A DNA stretch of 64,000 nucleotides from ASV31 sp965229765. Lineage in GTDB: Bacteria > Pseudomonadota > Alphaproteobacteria > Rhodobacterales > Rhodobacteraceae. Position 1 is the stretch's first letter, and each line of letters starts with the position of its first letter. The stretch covers positions 186,001-250,000 of the forward strand of contig CBDDJT010000003.1 in NCBI GenBank assembly GCA_965229765.1, written 5' to 3'. Position numbers and translations under genes: made by a program. Below the pieces are notes generated by a model. It was not told the origin of the DNA. It did no database searches and saw only the letters and a list, made by a program, of their open reading frames with translations. Positions 25,540-32,687 of this stretch are shown here, in pieces.

Positions 25540-26409
25540 TTAGTTGCGGACCGAGGGGCCTTCGACCGACAGGCCGTTGCCGCGCGAGGCGACGTAAAGC
25601 TCCAGCGCAACGAACTCGGGCGAACCGTCCGAGAAGGTCTCGGCGCGGGTGTCACGCACGCATCCCTTGAACCGCGAATGCACCGAGTTCAGCTTGGTGT
25701 TCTTCAGGCGGTAGGTCGGGAAGCCGTTGATCTGGCCCTGGCTCAGATGATCCGCGCGGATCATCATGCCATAGCTGTCCTCGTGGCAGTTGGCGCACGA
25801 CAGCTCCAGCTGGCCGAAGCGGGTGTAGTAGATCTCCTTGCCCATTTCCCAGGTTTCCTGGGCCGGGCCGTCGATCGCCACATCCACGGTCATGCCACGC
25901 GACACAGACGCGATCAGCGCCGTCATGTTCACCATGTCACCGCCCGAATAGGACCACTTGTCGGCGCCCATCCGGTTTTCCAGGCAGTTGTTCACCTCCA
26001 TCTCGACGGTGGTGACCATGCCTTTTTCGTCGTTCCACTTGGGATAGACGGCGCGAACGCCCTTCATCCCTTCTTCCACGTCGCCGTGGCACGACGCGCA
26101 GGATTTGCCCTCGGTGCCCATCGCGGTGTCCCAGGCCTCCATGGCCGACTCCACCCCGATGAATCCCGGGTTGTCGAAGTCGTCCATCTGCATGACCTGC
26201 GTGTCGTCATTACGGAACCGCCAGCCGGAATAGATCGTGTCGACGTATTCCATGTGCGCCGGGGCCGCCGTCTCGGTGACGATCTCGATATCCTCGTTGA
26301 TGACCAGCTGGTCCTCATCGGGGCCGGGACCGGCAAGCGCCGGGGAAAGCCCCAGCGCCGCCGTCAGCGCAAGGCCGGAGACCAGCTTGAACGCCTTTGT
26401 CTTTGTCAT
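25540..26409 (-). CDS. soxA: SoxA, di-heme cytochrome subunit of the SoxAX complex
   Basis: A 289-residue exported cytochrome: signal peptide (KLVSGLALTAALGLSPALA), heme motifs CASCHGD and CANCHED, and the active-site cysteine in RFKGCVRDTRAE that carries a persulfide heme ligand in characterised SoxA. With SoxX it joins thiosulfate to the SoxY cysteine oxidatively. The ATG at 26409 follows GGGAGGAA. The upstream frame start at 26430 overlaps soxZ and is not supported. Confidence 0.95.
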   Translation of the reverse strand: MTKTKAFKLVSGLALTAALGLSPALAGPGPDEDQLVINEDIEIVTETAAPAHMEYVDTIYSGWRFRNDDTQVMQMDDFDNPGFIGVESAMEAWDTAMGTEGKSCASCHGDVEEGMKGVRAVYPKWNDEKGMVTTVEMEVNNCLENRMGADKWSYSGGDMVNMTALIASVSRGMTVDVAIDGPAQETWEMGKEIYYTRFGQLELSCANCHEDSYGMMIRADHLSQGQINGFPTYRLKNTKLNSVHSRFKGCVRDTRAETFSDGSPEFVALELYVASRGNGLSVEGPSVRN

Positions 26410-26433
26410 GTAATTCCTCCCTGTGCGCACGGA

Positions 26434-26763
26434 TCAGCCGACCGAGATCGCTTTGACGTCCTCGTAGACCGACCCGTCGTCGTCGTACCACGTGAAGGTG
26501 AATTCGCCGGCTTCCGGCACCTTCGCCTCGAACTCGAAGTACGGGTTGGTAGAGATCGCGGGCTCGAGCGTCACGTCGATGACGGTCTCGCCGTTGAAGG
26601 CGCACACGAACCGGTTGATGATCGAGCGCGGGATCGGATTGCCGTCGCTGTCCTTGCGCTGACCCGATTCCATCGCGTGGCTGATCAGGGTTTTGATCGT
26701 GATGACCTCGCCGGCAGAGGCCGACTTGGGGACTTTCACGCGGGGTTTGACACCATCTGCCAT
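26434..26763 (-). CDS. soxZ: SoxZ, sulfur-carrier partner subunit
   Basis: A 109-residue protein with the SoxZ fold (VPKSASAGEVITIKTLISHAMESGQRKD, IPRSIINRFVCAFNGE, FTFTWYDDDGSVYE). No signal peptide. SoxZ is exported as a complex with Tat-directed SoxY. Nineteen bases separate it from soxY. Confidence 0.95.
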   Translation of the reverse strand: MADGVKPRVKVPKSASAGEVITIKTLISHAMESGQRKDSDGNPIPRSIINRFVCAFNGETVIDVTLEPAISTNPYFEFEAKVPEAGEFTFTWYDDDGSVYEDVKAISVG

Positions 26764-26782
26764 GATTTGTGTTCTCCTCTAC

Positions 26783-27199
26783 TCAGCCGCCGCAGCCGCC
26801 GATGGTAACCTTGACCGTCTTGGTGGCCTGGACGAAGCTGCCGTCCGCCATCCGCGCGATGGCGGTCACGTCCTGCGTGCCGGCAAGGCGAATCCGGGTG
26901 GACGCCGACTGCGACCCGGCCATCGGACCGAAGTTGAAAGTGGCCACGGGGGGCGTGGGGTTGCCCAGCGCCAGCACCATGACCGCCTCGGCGCCCGGCG
27001 CCGAAACCGAGATCGGCACGGTATTGCCGTTTTCCGCGATCTCCGGCGCGTCGAGCGTCAGCCCGCCCTCGCCGATGTCCGCGCCGCCGGTAAAGGCGGC
27101 AATCTGTTCCTCGCCCGCGGCCATGGCACGCATCGGCAGAACCGCCAGGGCGGCCGCGCCGGCGCCAAGCGCAAGGGCGTCACGTCGTGTCAGTTGCAT
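26783..27199 (-). CDS. soxY: SoxY, covalent sulfur carrier
   Basis: A 138-residue Tat-exported protein (MQLTRRDALALGAGAAALAVL) ending in the swinging-arm motif GGCGG, where the cysteine binds the sulfur substrate throughout the Sox cycle. Full length and intact. Between soxX and soxZ. Confidence 0.95.
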   Translation of the reverse strand: MQLTRRDALALGAGAAALAVLPMRAMAAGEEQIAAFTGGADIGEGGLTLDAPEIAENGNTVPISVSAPGAEAVMVLALGNPTPPVATFNFGPMAGSQSASTRIRLAGTQDVTAIARMADGSFVQATKTVKVTIGGCGG

Positions 27200-27233
27200 G
27201 GTCGTCTCCTCTGCTATCTCTTGGTGCGCCGGC

Positions 27234-27713
27234 TCATCCGTCCTTCAGGGTCATCAGGAACGCGACGACGTCCTCGATGTCCTGGGCGGTCAGCAGCGGC
27301 TCTGCGGGATCGGCGCCAGCCTTGCCCGTGTAGGCATTGCCGATGCGAATGAACCCGGTGTGCTTGTAGAACCCCGGCATCATCGTGTCGGGGAAGTAGT
27401 TCTTGGCATTGGCCACGAGGCCGCGCAGGTCGGCCTCTTCCCAGCGGTCCGCCACACCGTCGAGCGACGGGCCGATCTCGCCGTGGAACGGCAGATCGTT
27501 CAGCACGGTTACCTGATGGCAGGCGATGCAGTTGCCGGCGCCCTTGTTCATCAGGATCTTGCCGTTCGCCATGTCGCCCGGCTTACCGGACAGCGACACG
27601 GCCACTTCACCGTATTCGCCATACGGAACGTCTGCGGGTGCGACCACGTCCGCGGTCGCCGCCGTGGACGCCCCGACCAGCAGGACGGTAAATGCAGTAA
27701 GGGTGCGTTTCAT
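27234..27713 (-). CDS. soxX: SoxX, mono-heme cytochrome subunit of SoxAX
   Basis: A 159-residue exported cytochrome c: signal peptide (TAFTVLLVGASTAATA), heme motif CIACHQ, likely axial Met in MMPGFYK, and C-terminal QDIEDVVAFLMTLKDG. The ATG at 27713 follows AGGGAGGATCC. First gene of soxXYZAB, with an ATTC-N8-GAAT operator about 65 bases upstream. Confidence 0.95.
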   Translation of the reverse strand: MKRTLTAFTVLLVGASTAATADVVAPADVPYGEYGEVAVSLSGKPGDMANGKILMNKGAGNCIACHQVTVLNDLPFHGEIGPSLDGVADRWEEADLRGLVANAKNYFPDTMMPGFYKHTGFIRIGNAYTGKAGADPAEPLLTAQDIEDVVAFLMTLKDG

Positions 27714-27777
27714 GGATCCTCCCTTGGCCCTTCTTTTGCATACCGTAGCGCACCGGGCTTCAATTGCGCAAGTTCAA

Positions 27778-27793
27778 ATTCACAAGTTTGAAT
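27778..27793. promoter_or_regulatory. Probable SqrR/SoxR operator upstream of soxX
   Basis: ATTC-ACAAGTTT-GAAT, overlapping a second dyad TTCAAA-N8-TTTGAA (27773-27792). It lies in the AT-rich 168-base gap between soxW and soxX. Placement and match with the soxC and YeeE sites support binding by the ArsR-type regulator at 29864. Confidence 0.7.
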
Positions 27794-27881
27794 TATCAAA
27801 TTTGACACAACGGCATAACAGCCCGGGTCCGATGGCCGTCCGGGGACACTGTCCTTGCGCCCCCGGCCGCACCAGCGGGAA

Positions 27882-28472
27882 TCAGTCGGTCTTGCCGTCG
27901 TTGCGCTCCAGGATCCGCCGCGCGTGATAGCGCTGAAAGTCCTCTTCGGACTGGTCGAGGTAGCGCTCCTCGTTCACCCATGTCAGCAGGTCCAGCGTCG
28001 TGCCCGCCGAGAAGGCGCCGGGCATCACCGCAACGGCGGCTTGCGGGGCCGTCATGCCCTCTTCGACCTCTTCGGGCAGGAACATGATGGTCGGCGTGAA
28101 CATGACGTTCCACTTTCGCGCCATCTGACGCTCTTCCAGCGTCTCGCCGTCGAAATCGACAACCTCGGTGGACCCGTGCAGGTTCAGCTGCACAACGAAA
28201 TAGTTCTCGCGGATATAGCCGGCGACCGCCTCCTGCGGGAACACCTCCTTGTGCATCTTGGTGCAGTAGATGCAGCCGCGCTGCTCGAAGATCAGCATCA
28301 GCCGCTTGCCCTCGGCATTGGCCTCGGCCAGATCCTCTGACAGGTCCTTGAAGGTGTCCCGCATCCAGTCGGTCTTGTGCAACCCGTCGTCGCCCAGTTC
28401 GGCAGCCGTGACCGGCGTCGCAAGCGCGGCAAAGGCAGCCAGCGCGGCAAAGGCTATGGCGCGAAGTCTCAT
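27882..28472 (-). CDS. soxW: SoxW, periplasmic thioredoxin
   Basis: A 196-residue exported thioredoxin-fold protein: signal peptide (LRAIAFAALAAFAALATPVTA), redox motif CIYC in EQRGCIYCTKMHKEVFP, and cis-Pro region MFTPTIMFLPEE. SoxW is kept reduced by SoxV and in turn keeps Sox components such as SoxYZ active. The start at 28472 follows GGGAGGACC, 26 bases after soxV. Confidence 0.9.
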   Translation of the reverse strand: MRLRAIAFAALAAFAALATPVTAAELGDDGLHKTDWMRDTFKDLSEDLAEANAEGKRLMLIFEQRGCIYCTKMHKEVFPQEAVAGYIRENYFVVQLNLHGSTEVVDFDGETLEERQMARKWNVMFTPTIMFLPEEVEEGMTAPQAAVAVMPGAFSAGTTLDLLTWVNEERYLDQSEEDFQRYHARRILERNDGKTD

Positions 28473-28498
28473 CGTCTCGGTCCTCCCAGTTCCGGGCC

Positions 28499-29236
28499 TC
28501 AGCCCAGGTTCAGCAATCCCGGGAACCAGCGGATCATCGCGTCCGCGATCAGGTTCACCGCATCCGTGGCGATCAGCACCGCGAAGATCAGCAGCATGAC
28601 GCCCATCGCCTTTTCCACGTATCCCAGATACTTCCGGTTGCGCTGCGCCCAGGCAAGGAACGGCCGCGCGAACAGCGCCGCCACCACGAAGGGCGCCGTC
28701 ATCGCAAGCCCGTAGACCAGCAAAAGCGATGCCCCCTGCGCCAGGCTTCCCATTCCCGAGGCGACCATCAGGATAGAGGCGAGCGCCGGCCCCACGCAGG
28801 GCGTCCAGCCAAAACCGAAGGCAAGGCCCATCACATAGGCACCGGCCATCGTCGTGGGTTCTGCCCGGCTTTCGATCCGCGCCTCGCGGTACAAAAGCGG
28901 GATGCGCACCAGCCCAAGGAAATGCAGCGCAAAGACGAAAAGCACGCCCGCGGCCACGAAGGACAAGGGCCTTTTCCACTGGGCAAACGCCTGCCCCAGC
29001 GCCGTCGCTCCCATGCCAAGCAGCACGAAGATCGTCGTCACGCCAAGGGCAAAGGCGATGGCCGACAGCACCAGCCGCCGCTGGGCGCCGGGACTGATCC
29101 CGCCGTCATCGCGCAGCTCGGACATGGAAATGCCCGCCATGTAGCACAGGTAGAAGGGCACCATCGGCAGGATGCAGGGCGTAAAGAACGACAACAGCCC
29201 TGCAAGCGCCGCCCCCGCGTAGGAGATGTCGAACAT
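28499..29236 (-). CDS. soxV: SoxV, CcdA-type thiol-electron transporter
   Basis: A 245-residue six-segment membrane protein of the CcdA family with the two conserved cysteines in FFTPCILPMVPF and GWTPCVGPALAS. It moves reducing power from cytoplasmic thioredoxin to SoxW. Divergent from soxS, with an inverted repeat between them. Confidence 0.92.
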   Translation of the reverse strand: MFDISYAGAALAGLLSFFTPCILPMVPFYLCYMAGISMSELRDDGGISPGAQRRLVLSAIAFALGVTTIFVLLGMGATALGQAFAQWKRPLSFVAAGVLFVFALHFLGLVRIPLLYREARIESRAEPTTMAGAYVMGLAFGFGWTPCVGPALASILMVASGMGSLAQGASLLLVYGLAMTAPFVVAALFARPFLAWAQRNRKYLGYVEKAMGVMLLIFAVLIATDAVNLIADAMIRWFPGLLNLG

Positions 29237-29252
29237 CCCGAGGTCACCGTGC

Positions 29253-29273
29253 TTGAATTAAGAACATATTCAA
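29253..29273. promoter_or_regulatory. Inverted repeat in the soxV-soxS divergent promoter
   Basis: TTGAAT-N9-ATTCAA in the AT-rich soxV-soxS gap. The half sites resemble those of the three ATTC-N8-GAAT operators but are arranged outward, with 9-base spacing. Characterised sox systems have a SoxR site in this position. Probable regulator site. Confidence 0.5.
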
Positions 29274-29291
29274 ATTATCTTGTGCGTATCG

Positions 29292-29328
29292 AATTCGTCA
29301 ATGGGTGATAATTCGTCAATGGGTGATA
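29292..29328 (+). repeat. 18-bp tandem duplication just upstream of soxS
   Basis: AATTCGTCAATGGGTGATA occurs twice with an 18-base period. Each copy supplies an ATG in one frame, which continues to a TGA overlapping the soxS ATG (GCATGATG), giving a possible leader peptide of 11 or 5 residues. The repeat also duplicates the weak GGGTGA that is the only ribosome-site candidate for soxS. Confidence 0.7.
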
Positions 29329-29332
29329 TCGC

Positions 29333-29734
29333 ATGATGCTGTCCCGCCGCGCCGCCGCTCTGGGGGCTTTTCTGGGCTTGTCGCTCGCCGCCACGCTGTT
29401 GCCGGCCGCCCCGGCCCGCGCCACCGGCGCAGCCGAACTCGTCATGGTCGAGGAACACGGCTGCATGTGGTGCGCCCGCTGGGACGCCGAGATCTCGGCG
29501 GTCTACCCCAAGACGGAAGCCGGCCGCGCCGCGCCCCTGCGCCGTATCGACATCCGCGAACGGCGTCCCGACGACATTGCCTTCGCCCGCCCGGTGACCT
29601 TCACGCCCACCTTCGTTCTTGTGCGCGACGGGGTCGAGGTGTCGCGGATCGAGGGTTACCCCGGCGAAGACTTCTTCTGGGGCCTTCTCGAAATGCACAT
29701 TCGCACGCATCTCGGCGCCGAAGGCGCCTCCTGA
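29333..29734 (+). CDS. soxS: SoxS, periplasmic thioredoxin-like protein
   Basis: A 133-residue thioredoxin-fold protein: leader MLSRRAAALGAFLGLSLAATLLPAAPARA, redox motif CMWC in EHGCMWCARWDAE, and cis-Pro region VTFTPTFVLVRDG. SoxS is needed for full sox expression and for SoxYZ reactivation in Paracoccus. The ribosome site is weak (GGGTGA) and the start overlaps a small upstream reading frame. Followed by the regulator gene 129 bases later. Confidence 0.88.
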   Translation: MMLSRRAAALGAFLGLSLAATLLPAAPARATGAAELVMVEEHGCMWCARWDAEISAVYPKTEAGRAAPLRRIDIRERRPDDIAFARPVTFTPTFVLVRDGVEVSRIEGYPGEDFFWGLLEMHIRTHLGAEGAS

Positions 29735-29790
29735 TGTGGCAACAGACCGATTCGGAAGCTTTTTTGCCGGCGTGTGATCTGATACCCTGT

Positions 29791-29808
29791 CCATATCGTA
29801 ATATATGG
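29791..29808. promoter_or_regulatory. Palindrome upstream of the ArsR-type regulator gene
   Basis: CCATAT-CGTAAT-ATATGG, an 18-base dyad with 6-base arms, 55 bases before the regulator ATG. Probably the promoter -10 region and/or an autoregulatory site. It differs from the ATTC-N8-GAAT sites. Confidence 0.45.
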
Positions 29809-29863
29809 TTGTGTGAACCTAGCGGCGCGTGCCGCGACAGATACAGTTAGAAAGGGGCACAAG

Positions 29864-30223
29864 ATGGCCCTGCCCGTTCTTGAACCCGACATCTCCGAGG
29901 AAGAGATGGACCTCATCGCCGAAAAGGCGTGCGAGGCTTCCAATTTCCTCAAGGCCATCAGCCACGAGGGGCGGCTGATGATCCTGTGCCACCTTGTCAC
30001 CGGCGAAAAGTCCGTGACCGAGCTGGAGCAGCTTCTCTCCGCCCGCCAGGCGGCGGTATCGCAGCAGCTGGCACGTCTTCGGCTCGAAGGGCTGGTCACG
30101 CCCCGCCGCGAAGGCAAGGCGATCTACTATTCCTTGACCGACGAGCGGCCCAAGCGCATCCTTGAGCTTATCTACGACCTCTTCTGCAACGAAGACGGTC
30201 AGGGCGCCCGGACCAAGAGCTGA
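29864..30223 (+). CDS. soxR: ArsR-family sulfide/persulfide-responsive repressor (SoxR/SqrR/BigR type)
   Basis: A 119-residue winged-helix repressor. The recognition helix is in VTELEQLLSARQAAVSQQLARLRLEGLV, with wing RREGKAIYYSLTD. Cys42 (MILCHL) and Cys108 (LFCNE) match the conserved pair (about 41 and 107) that forms a tetrasulfide bridge in Rhodobacter SqrR. A third cysteine is at 23. AAAGGGG precedes the ATG at 29864. It sits between soxS and the YeeE transporter, as soxR does in Paracoccus-type clusters. It should repress sox and the sulfide operon until sulfide-derived persulfides oxidise the cysteines. Confidence 0.9.
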   Translation: MALPVLEPDISEEEMDLIAEKACEASNFLKAISHEGRLMILCHLVTGEKSVTELEQLLSARQAAVSQQLARLRLEGLVTPRREGKAIYYSLTDERPKRILELIYDLFCNEDGQGARTKS

Positions 30224-30262
30224 ATACAGCCTTCCGGTCGTCCGTAGCCGGGAGGGAGACAC

Positions 30263-31318
30263 ATGCTGGACAGCATCGGCGCAGGACCCGCCGCGGCCCT
30301 GGTGGGGCTTGTTGGCGGGCTCATGCTCGGACTTGCCGCGCGACTGGGACGCTTCTGCACCCTCGGCGCGATCGAAGATTACCTCTATCAGGGAAGCGAT
30401 GTGCGCCTGCGCATGTGGGGCGTGGCGATCGGCGTGTCCGTGGTCGGCGTCTCGCTTCTGATGGGCGCGGGCGCGATCGTCCCGGCCCAGACGCTCTACC
30501 TCGGGCAGGCATGGATGCCGCTGGCGTCCATCGCGGGCGGGCTGGTCTTCGGCTACGGCATGGCGCTGGCGGGCAACTGCGGCTTCGGCGCGCTGGCGCG
30601 CCTTGGGGGCGGGGATCTGCGCGCTTTCGTGATCGTCATGGTGATGGGCGTGGCCTCCTACATCACGCTTTCCGGCCCGCTGGCGCATCTGCGCGTCTGG
30701 CTCTTTCCCCCGCGCCCGGCCGATGGCGCGGTGCCGCCGGGCCTGGCCCATGGACTTGCCGACGCCTTCGGCGTCTCCGCTTCCGCCGTGGGCGTCGTGG
30801 TCGGCCTTGCACTCCTGCTCTTCGCGCTGTCGGCGCGCAGCATGATCGGCAAGCCGCGCGCGGTCTTCTGGGGCGCGGTGGTGGGCCTGGCCATCGTCAG
30901 CGGCTGGGCCGGCACGGCATGGGTGGCGCACGAAAGCTTCGGCGAAACCGCCGTCATCTCGCACACCTTCTCGGCCCCGCTGGGCGAGACGATGATCTAC
31001 GCCATGACCTCGTCGGGCAACACGCTCAGCTTCGGGGTCGGGTCGGTCGCGGGCGTGCTGTCCGGCGCCTTCATCGGCTCGCTCTTCAAGGGCCATTTCC
31101 GGTGGGAGGCCTGCGAGGACCCCCGCGAACTGCGCCGCCAGATCTTCGGAGCCGCCCTGATGGGCGTGGGCGCCGTGGTGGCCGCAGGCTGCACCATCGG
31201 CCAGGGCATTTCCGCCTTTGCGCTGCTGGCCTACAGCGCCCCCGTCACCGTGCTGGCCATCCTCGCCGGCGCCGCGCTTGGCCTGCGCCAGTTGATCGAG
31301 GGCTTCGCAAGGGCCTGA
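30263..31318 (+). CDS. Full-length YeeE/YedE (SoxT-like) sulfur compound transporter
   Basis: A 351-residue membrane protein with two YeeE-type repeats. Conserved cysteines lie in LGRFCTLGAIEDYLY, AGNCGFGALARLGGGDLRAF and AAGCTIGQGISAFAL. YeeE proteins import thiosulfate, and SoxT relatives in sox clusters influence SoxR signalling. GGGAGGGAG precedes the ATG, 40 bases after soxR, so soxS-soxR-yeeE is one plus-strand unit. Confidence 0.88.
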   Translation: MLDSIGAGPAAALVGLVGGLMLGLAARLGRFCTLGAIEDYLYQGSDVRLRMWGVAIGVSVVGVSLLMGAGAIVPAQTLYLGQAWMPLASIAGGLVFGYGMALAGNCGFGALARLGGGDLRAFVIVMVMGVASYITLSGPLAHLRVWLFPPRPADGAVPPGLAHGLADAFGVSASAVGVVVGLALLLFALSARSMIGKPRAVFWGAVVGLAIVSGWAGTAWVAHESFGETAVISHTFSAPLGETMIYAMTSSGNTLSFGVGSVAGVLSGAFIGSLFKGHFRWEACEDPRELRRQIFGAALMGVGAVVAAGCTIGQGISAFALLAYSAPVTVLAILAGAALGLRQLIEGFARA

Positions 31319-31510
31319 CACGGGGGCAGAAGGCGCTTGCAAGCGCCTTCCCGCCCGGAAACGACGCGAGGCGCAGGACGGCCTTTCGAAAGGCCGTCAG
31401 CCCTGCCCCACCTCCACCGCCACCACGGCCAGGCAATCACCCGCCTGCATCATCCCCGGGAAATGCCGCGCCGTCGGCAGACGGGCGCGCCCAACGCGAC
31501 AGCCCAGCGG
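31271..31510. repeat. Tandem-duplication copy A of a gene-junction segment
   Basis: This unit runs from the true 3' end of the YeeE gene into hairpins and a remnant of the 3' end of the doeB-like gene. It matches copy B starting at 31512 with an offset of 241 bases in the YeeE part and 286 bases in the rest, because copy B carries 45 extra bases of hairpins. Bases 31330-31449 are identical to 31616-31735. Flanking parts have diverged. Confidence 0.8.
31330..31397. repeat. Palindromes in copy A
   Basis: AAGGCGCTTGCAAGCGCCTT (31330-31349) and ACGGCCTTTCGAAAGGCCGT (31378-31397), both perfect 20-base palindromes, placed after the YeeE stop. They probably act as a bidirectional terminator for the convergent genes. 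Confidence 0.7.
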
Positions 31511-31511
31511 C
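31397..31511 (-). pseudogene. Remnant of the 3' end of the doeB-like gene
   Basis: On the minus strand this stretch encodes a peptide ending ARHFPGMMQAGDCLAVVAVEVGQG and a stop, almost the same as the C-terminus of the intact gene at 31683 (ARHFPGLVQAGDCLAVVAVEVGQG). Only about 115 bases remain, with substitutions upstream. It is a duplicated gene end, not a functional gene. Confidence 0.75.
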
Positions 31512-31559
31512 GCCGCGCCGGGCCTGCGCCAGTTGATCGAATGCCGCGCAAGGGCCTGA
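31512..31559 (+). pseudogene. Remnant of the 3' end of the YeeE gene
   Basis: GGCCTGCGCCAGTTGATCGA and the following bases through the stop repeat the end of the YeeE gene at 31280-31318 with a few changes. It is the left edge of duplication copy B. Confidence 0.7.
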
Positions 31560-31568
31560 CACGGGGGC

Positions 31569-31683
31569 AAGCCCCTTCGAAGGGGCTTGCGCCGCGCGGC
31601 GGGGCCGCGCGGGTGAAGGCGCTTGCAAGCGCCTTCCCGCCCGGAAACGACGCGAGGCGCAGGACGGCCTTTCGAAAGGCCGT
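31569..31683. repeat. Palindromes in copy B, including a 45-base hairpin insert
   Basis: AAGCCCCTTCGAAGGGGCTT (31569-31588) plus a GC-rich inverted repeat form the segment absent from copy A. They are followed by AAGGCGCTTGCAAGCGCCTT (31616-31635) and ACGGCCTTTCGAAAGGCCGT (31664-31683). They end exactly at the stop codon of the doeB-like gene and should terminate its transcript. Confidence 0.7.
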
Positions 31684-32687
31684 CAGCCCTGCCCCACCTC
31701 CACCGCCACCACGGCCAGGCAATCACCCGCCTGCACCAGCCCGGGGAAATGCCGCGCCGCCAGCAGACCGGCGCGCCCCGCGCGGTAGTCCACCGGCGCA
31801 GCGCCGGTGCGGTCCAGGGGCCAGATCCGCGCGATGACCTGCCCCGCCGCCACCCGGTCGCCCAGGTCCGCCACCGGGTCGAGCATCCCCGCATCCCCGG
31901 CGAAGACGAAGCAGTCGGCGTCCGGCATGTCCAGCATCACGCTGTCCACCGCCTCGGGCGCGCCCTCCAGCACGCCCGCGTGGATCAGCAGGTTGCGCAG
32001 GCCCCGCCGCGCGATGCGCACCGTCTCGGCCCGCGCCGTCCCGCCGCCGCCAAGCTCGGTGGTGACAAGGACCTTGCCCTGCGCCTCGACCTCGGTATCC
32101 AGCATCCCCACCGCGTCGATCTCCAGCATCTGCATGGCATAGGGCGCGCCGAAGGCCCTGACGGCCGCCATGCAGGCGGCCTCCTGCGCCTTGTCGGGCA
32201 GGATGTGCCCCGCCGCGAAGGGCAGGAAATCGAGCGTCTTGCCCCCCGAGTGGAAATCCAGCACCACGTCGGCCATGGGGATCAGCACCCGCGCCACGTA
32301 ATCGGCGATCTTCTGGCTGGGCGTGCCGTCGGGACGGCCCGGAAAGATCCGGTTCATGTTCGCCCCGTCGAGGGGCGAGGTGCGCCGCCCCGCCCGCACC
32401 GCCGCCGCGTTCAGGAACGGCACCAGGATCACCCGCCCGCGCACCGCCGCCGCCGTCAGCGTCGCCGCCGCCTCCAGCACCGCCAGCGGCCCTTCGTACT
32501 CGTCCCCGTGGTTGCCCCCGGTGATCAGCACCGTCGGCCCCGGCGCCGCCCCCCCGATCACCGTGATCGGCGTCAGCACGGACCCCCAGGCGCTGTCGTC
32601 GCGGCTGTAGGGCAGGCGCAACTGCCCGTGGTGCACGCCGGGCGCCTCCAGGGGCACGGTGCAGACGATCGGGTTCGCCCCGGTCAT
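31683..32687 (-). CDS. doeB: N-acetyl-diaminobutyrate deacetylase-like (succinylglutamate desuccinylase/aspartoacylase family)
   Basis: A 334-residue zinc-dependent deacylase: zinc ligands in TGGNHGDEYEGP (H-x-x-E) and a later His in LDFHSGGKTLDF, with Arg/Asn motif GANMNRIFPGRPDG. The family includes DoeB/EutE, which removes acetate from N-acetyl-L-2,4-diaminobutyrate in ectoine degradation. Its start overlaps the stop of the DoeA-like gene (ATGA), and a DoeD-like aminotransferase is upstream, which supports DoeB over AstE. The 3' end has a duplicated remnant downstream. Confidence 0.8.
   Translation of the reverse strand: MTGANPIVCTVPLEAPGVHHGQLRLPYSRDDSAWGSVLTPITVIGGAAPGPTVLITGGNHGDEYEGPLAVLEAAATLTAAAVRGRVILVPFLNAAAVRAGRRTSPLDGANMNRIFPGRPDGTPSQKIADYVARVLIPMADVVLDFHSGGKTLDFLPFAAGHILPDKAQEAACMAAVRAFGAPYAMQMLEIDAVGMLDTEVEAQGKVLVTTELGGGGTARAETVRIARRGLRNLLIHAGVLEGAPEAVDSVMLDMPDADCFVFAGDAGMLDPVADLGDRVAAGQVIARIWPLDRTGAAPVDYRAGRAGLLAARHFPGLVQAGDCLAVVAVEVGQG

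Noticed and set aside
29268..29295. Fourth ATTC-N8-GAAT site in the soxV-soxS gap
   Set aside because: After ATTC at 29268 the base spacing to the next GAAT is 19, not 8. Only the outward-facing TTGAAT-N9-ATTCAA repeat is present, so it was listed separately at lower confidence.
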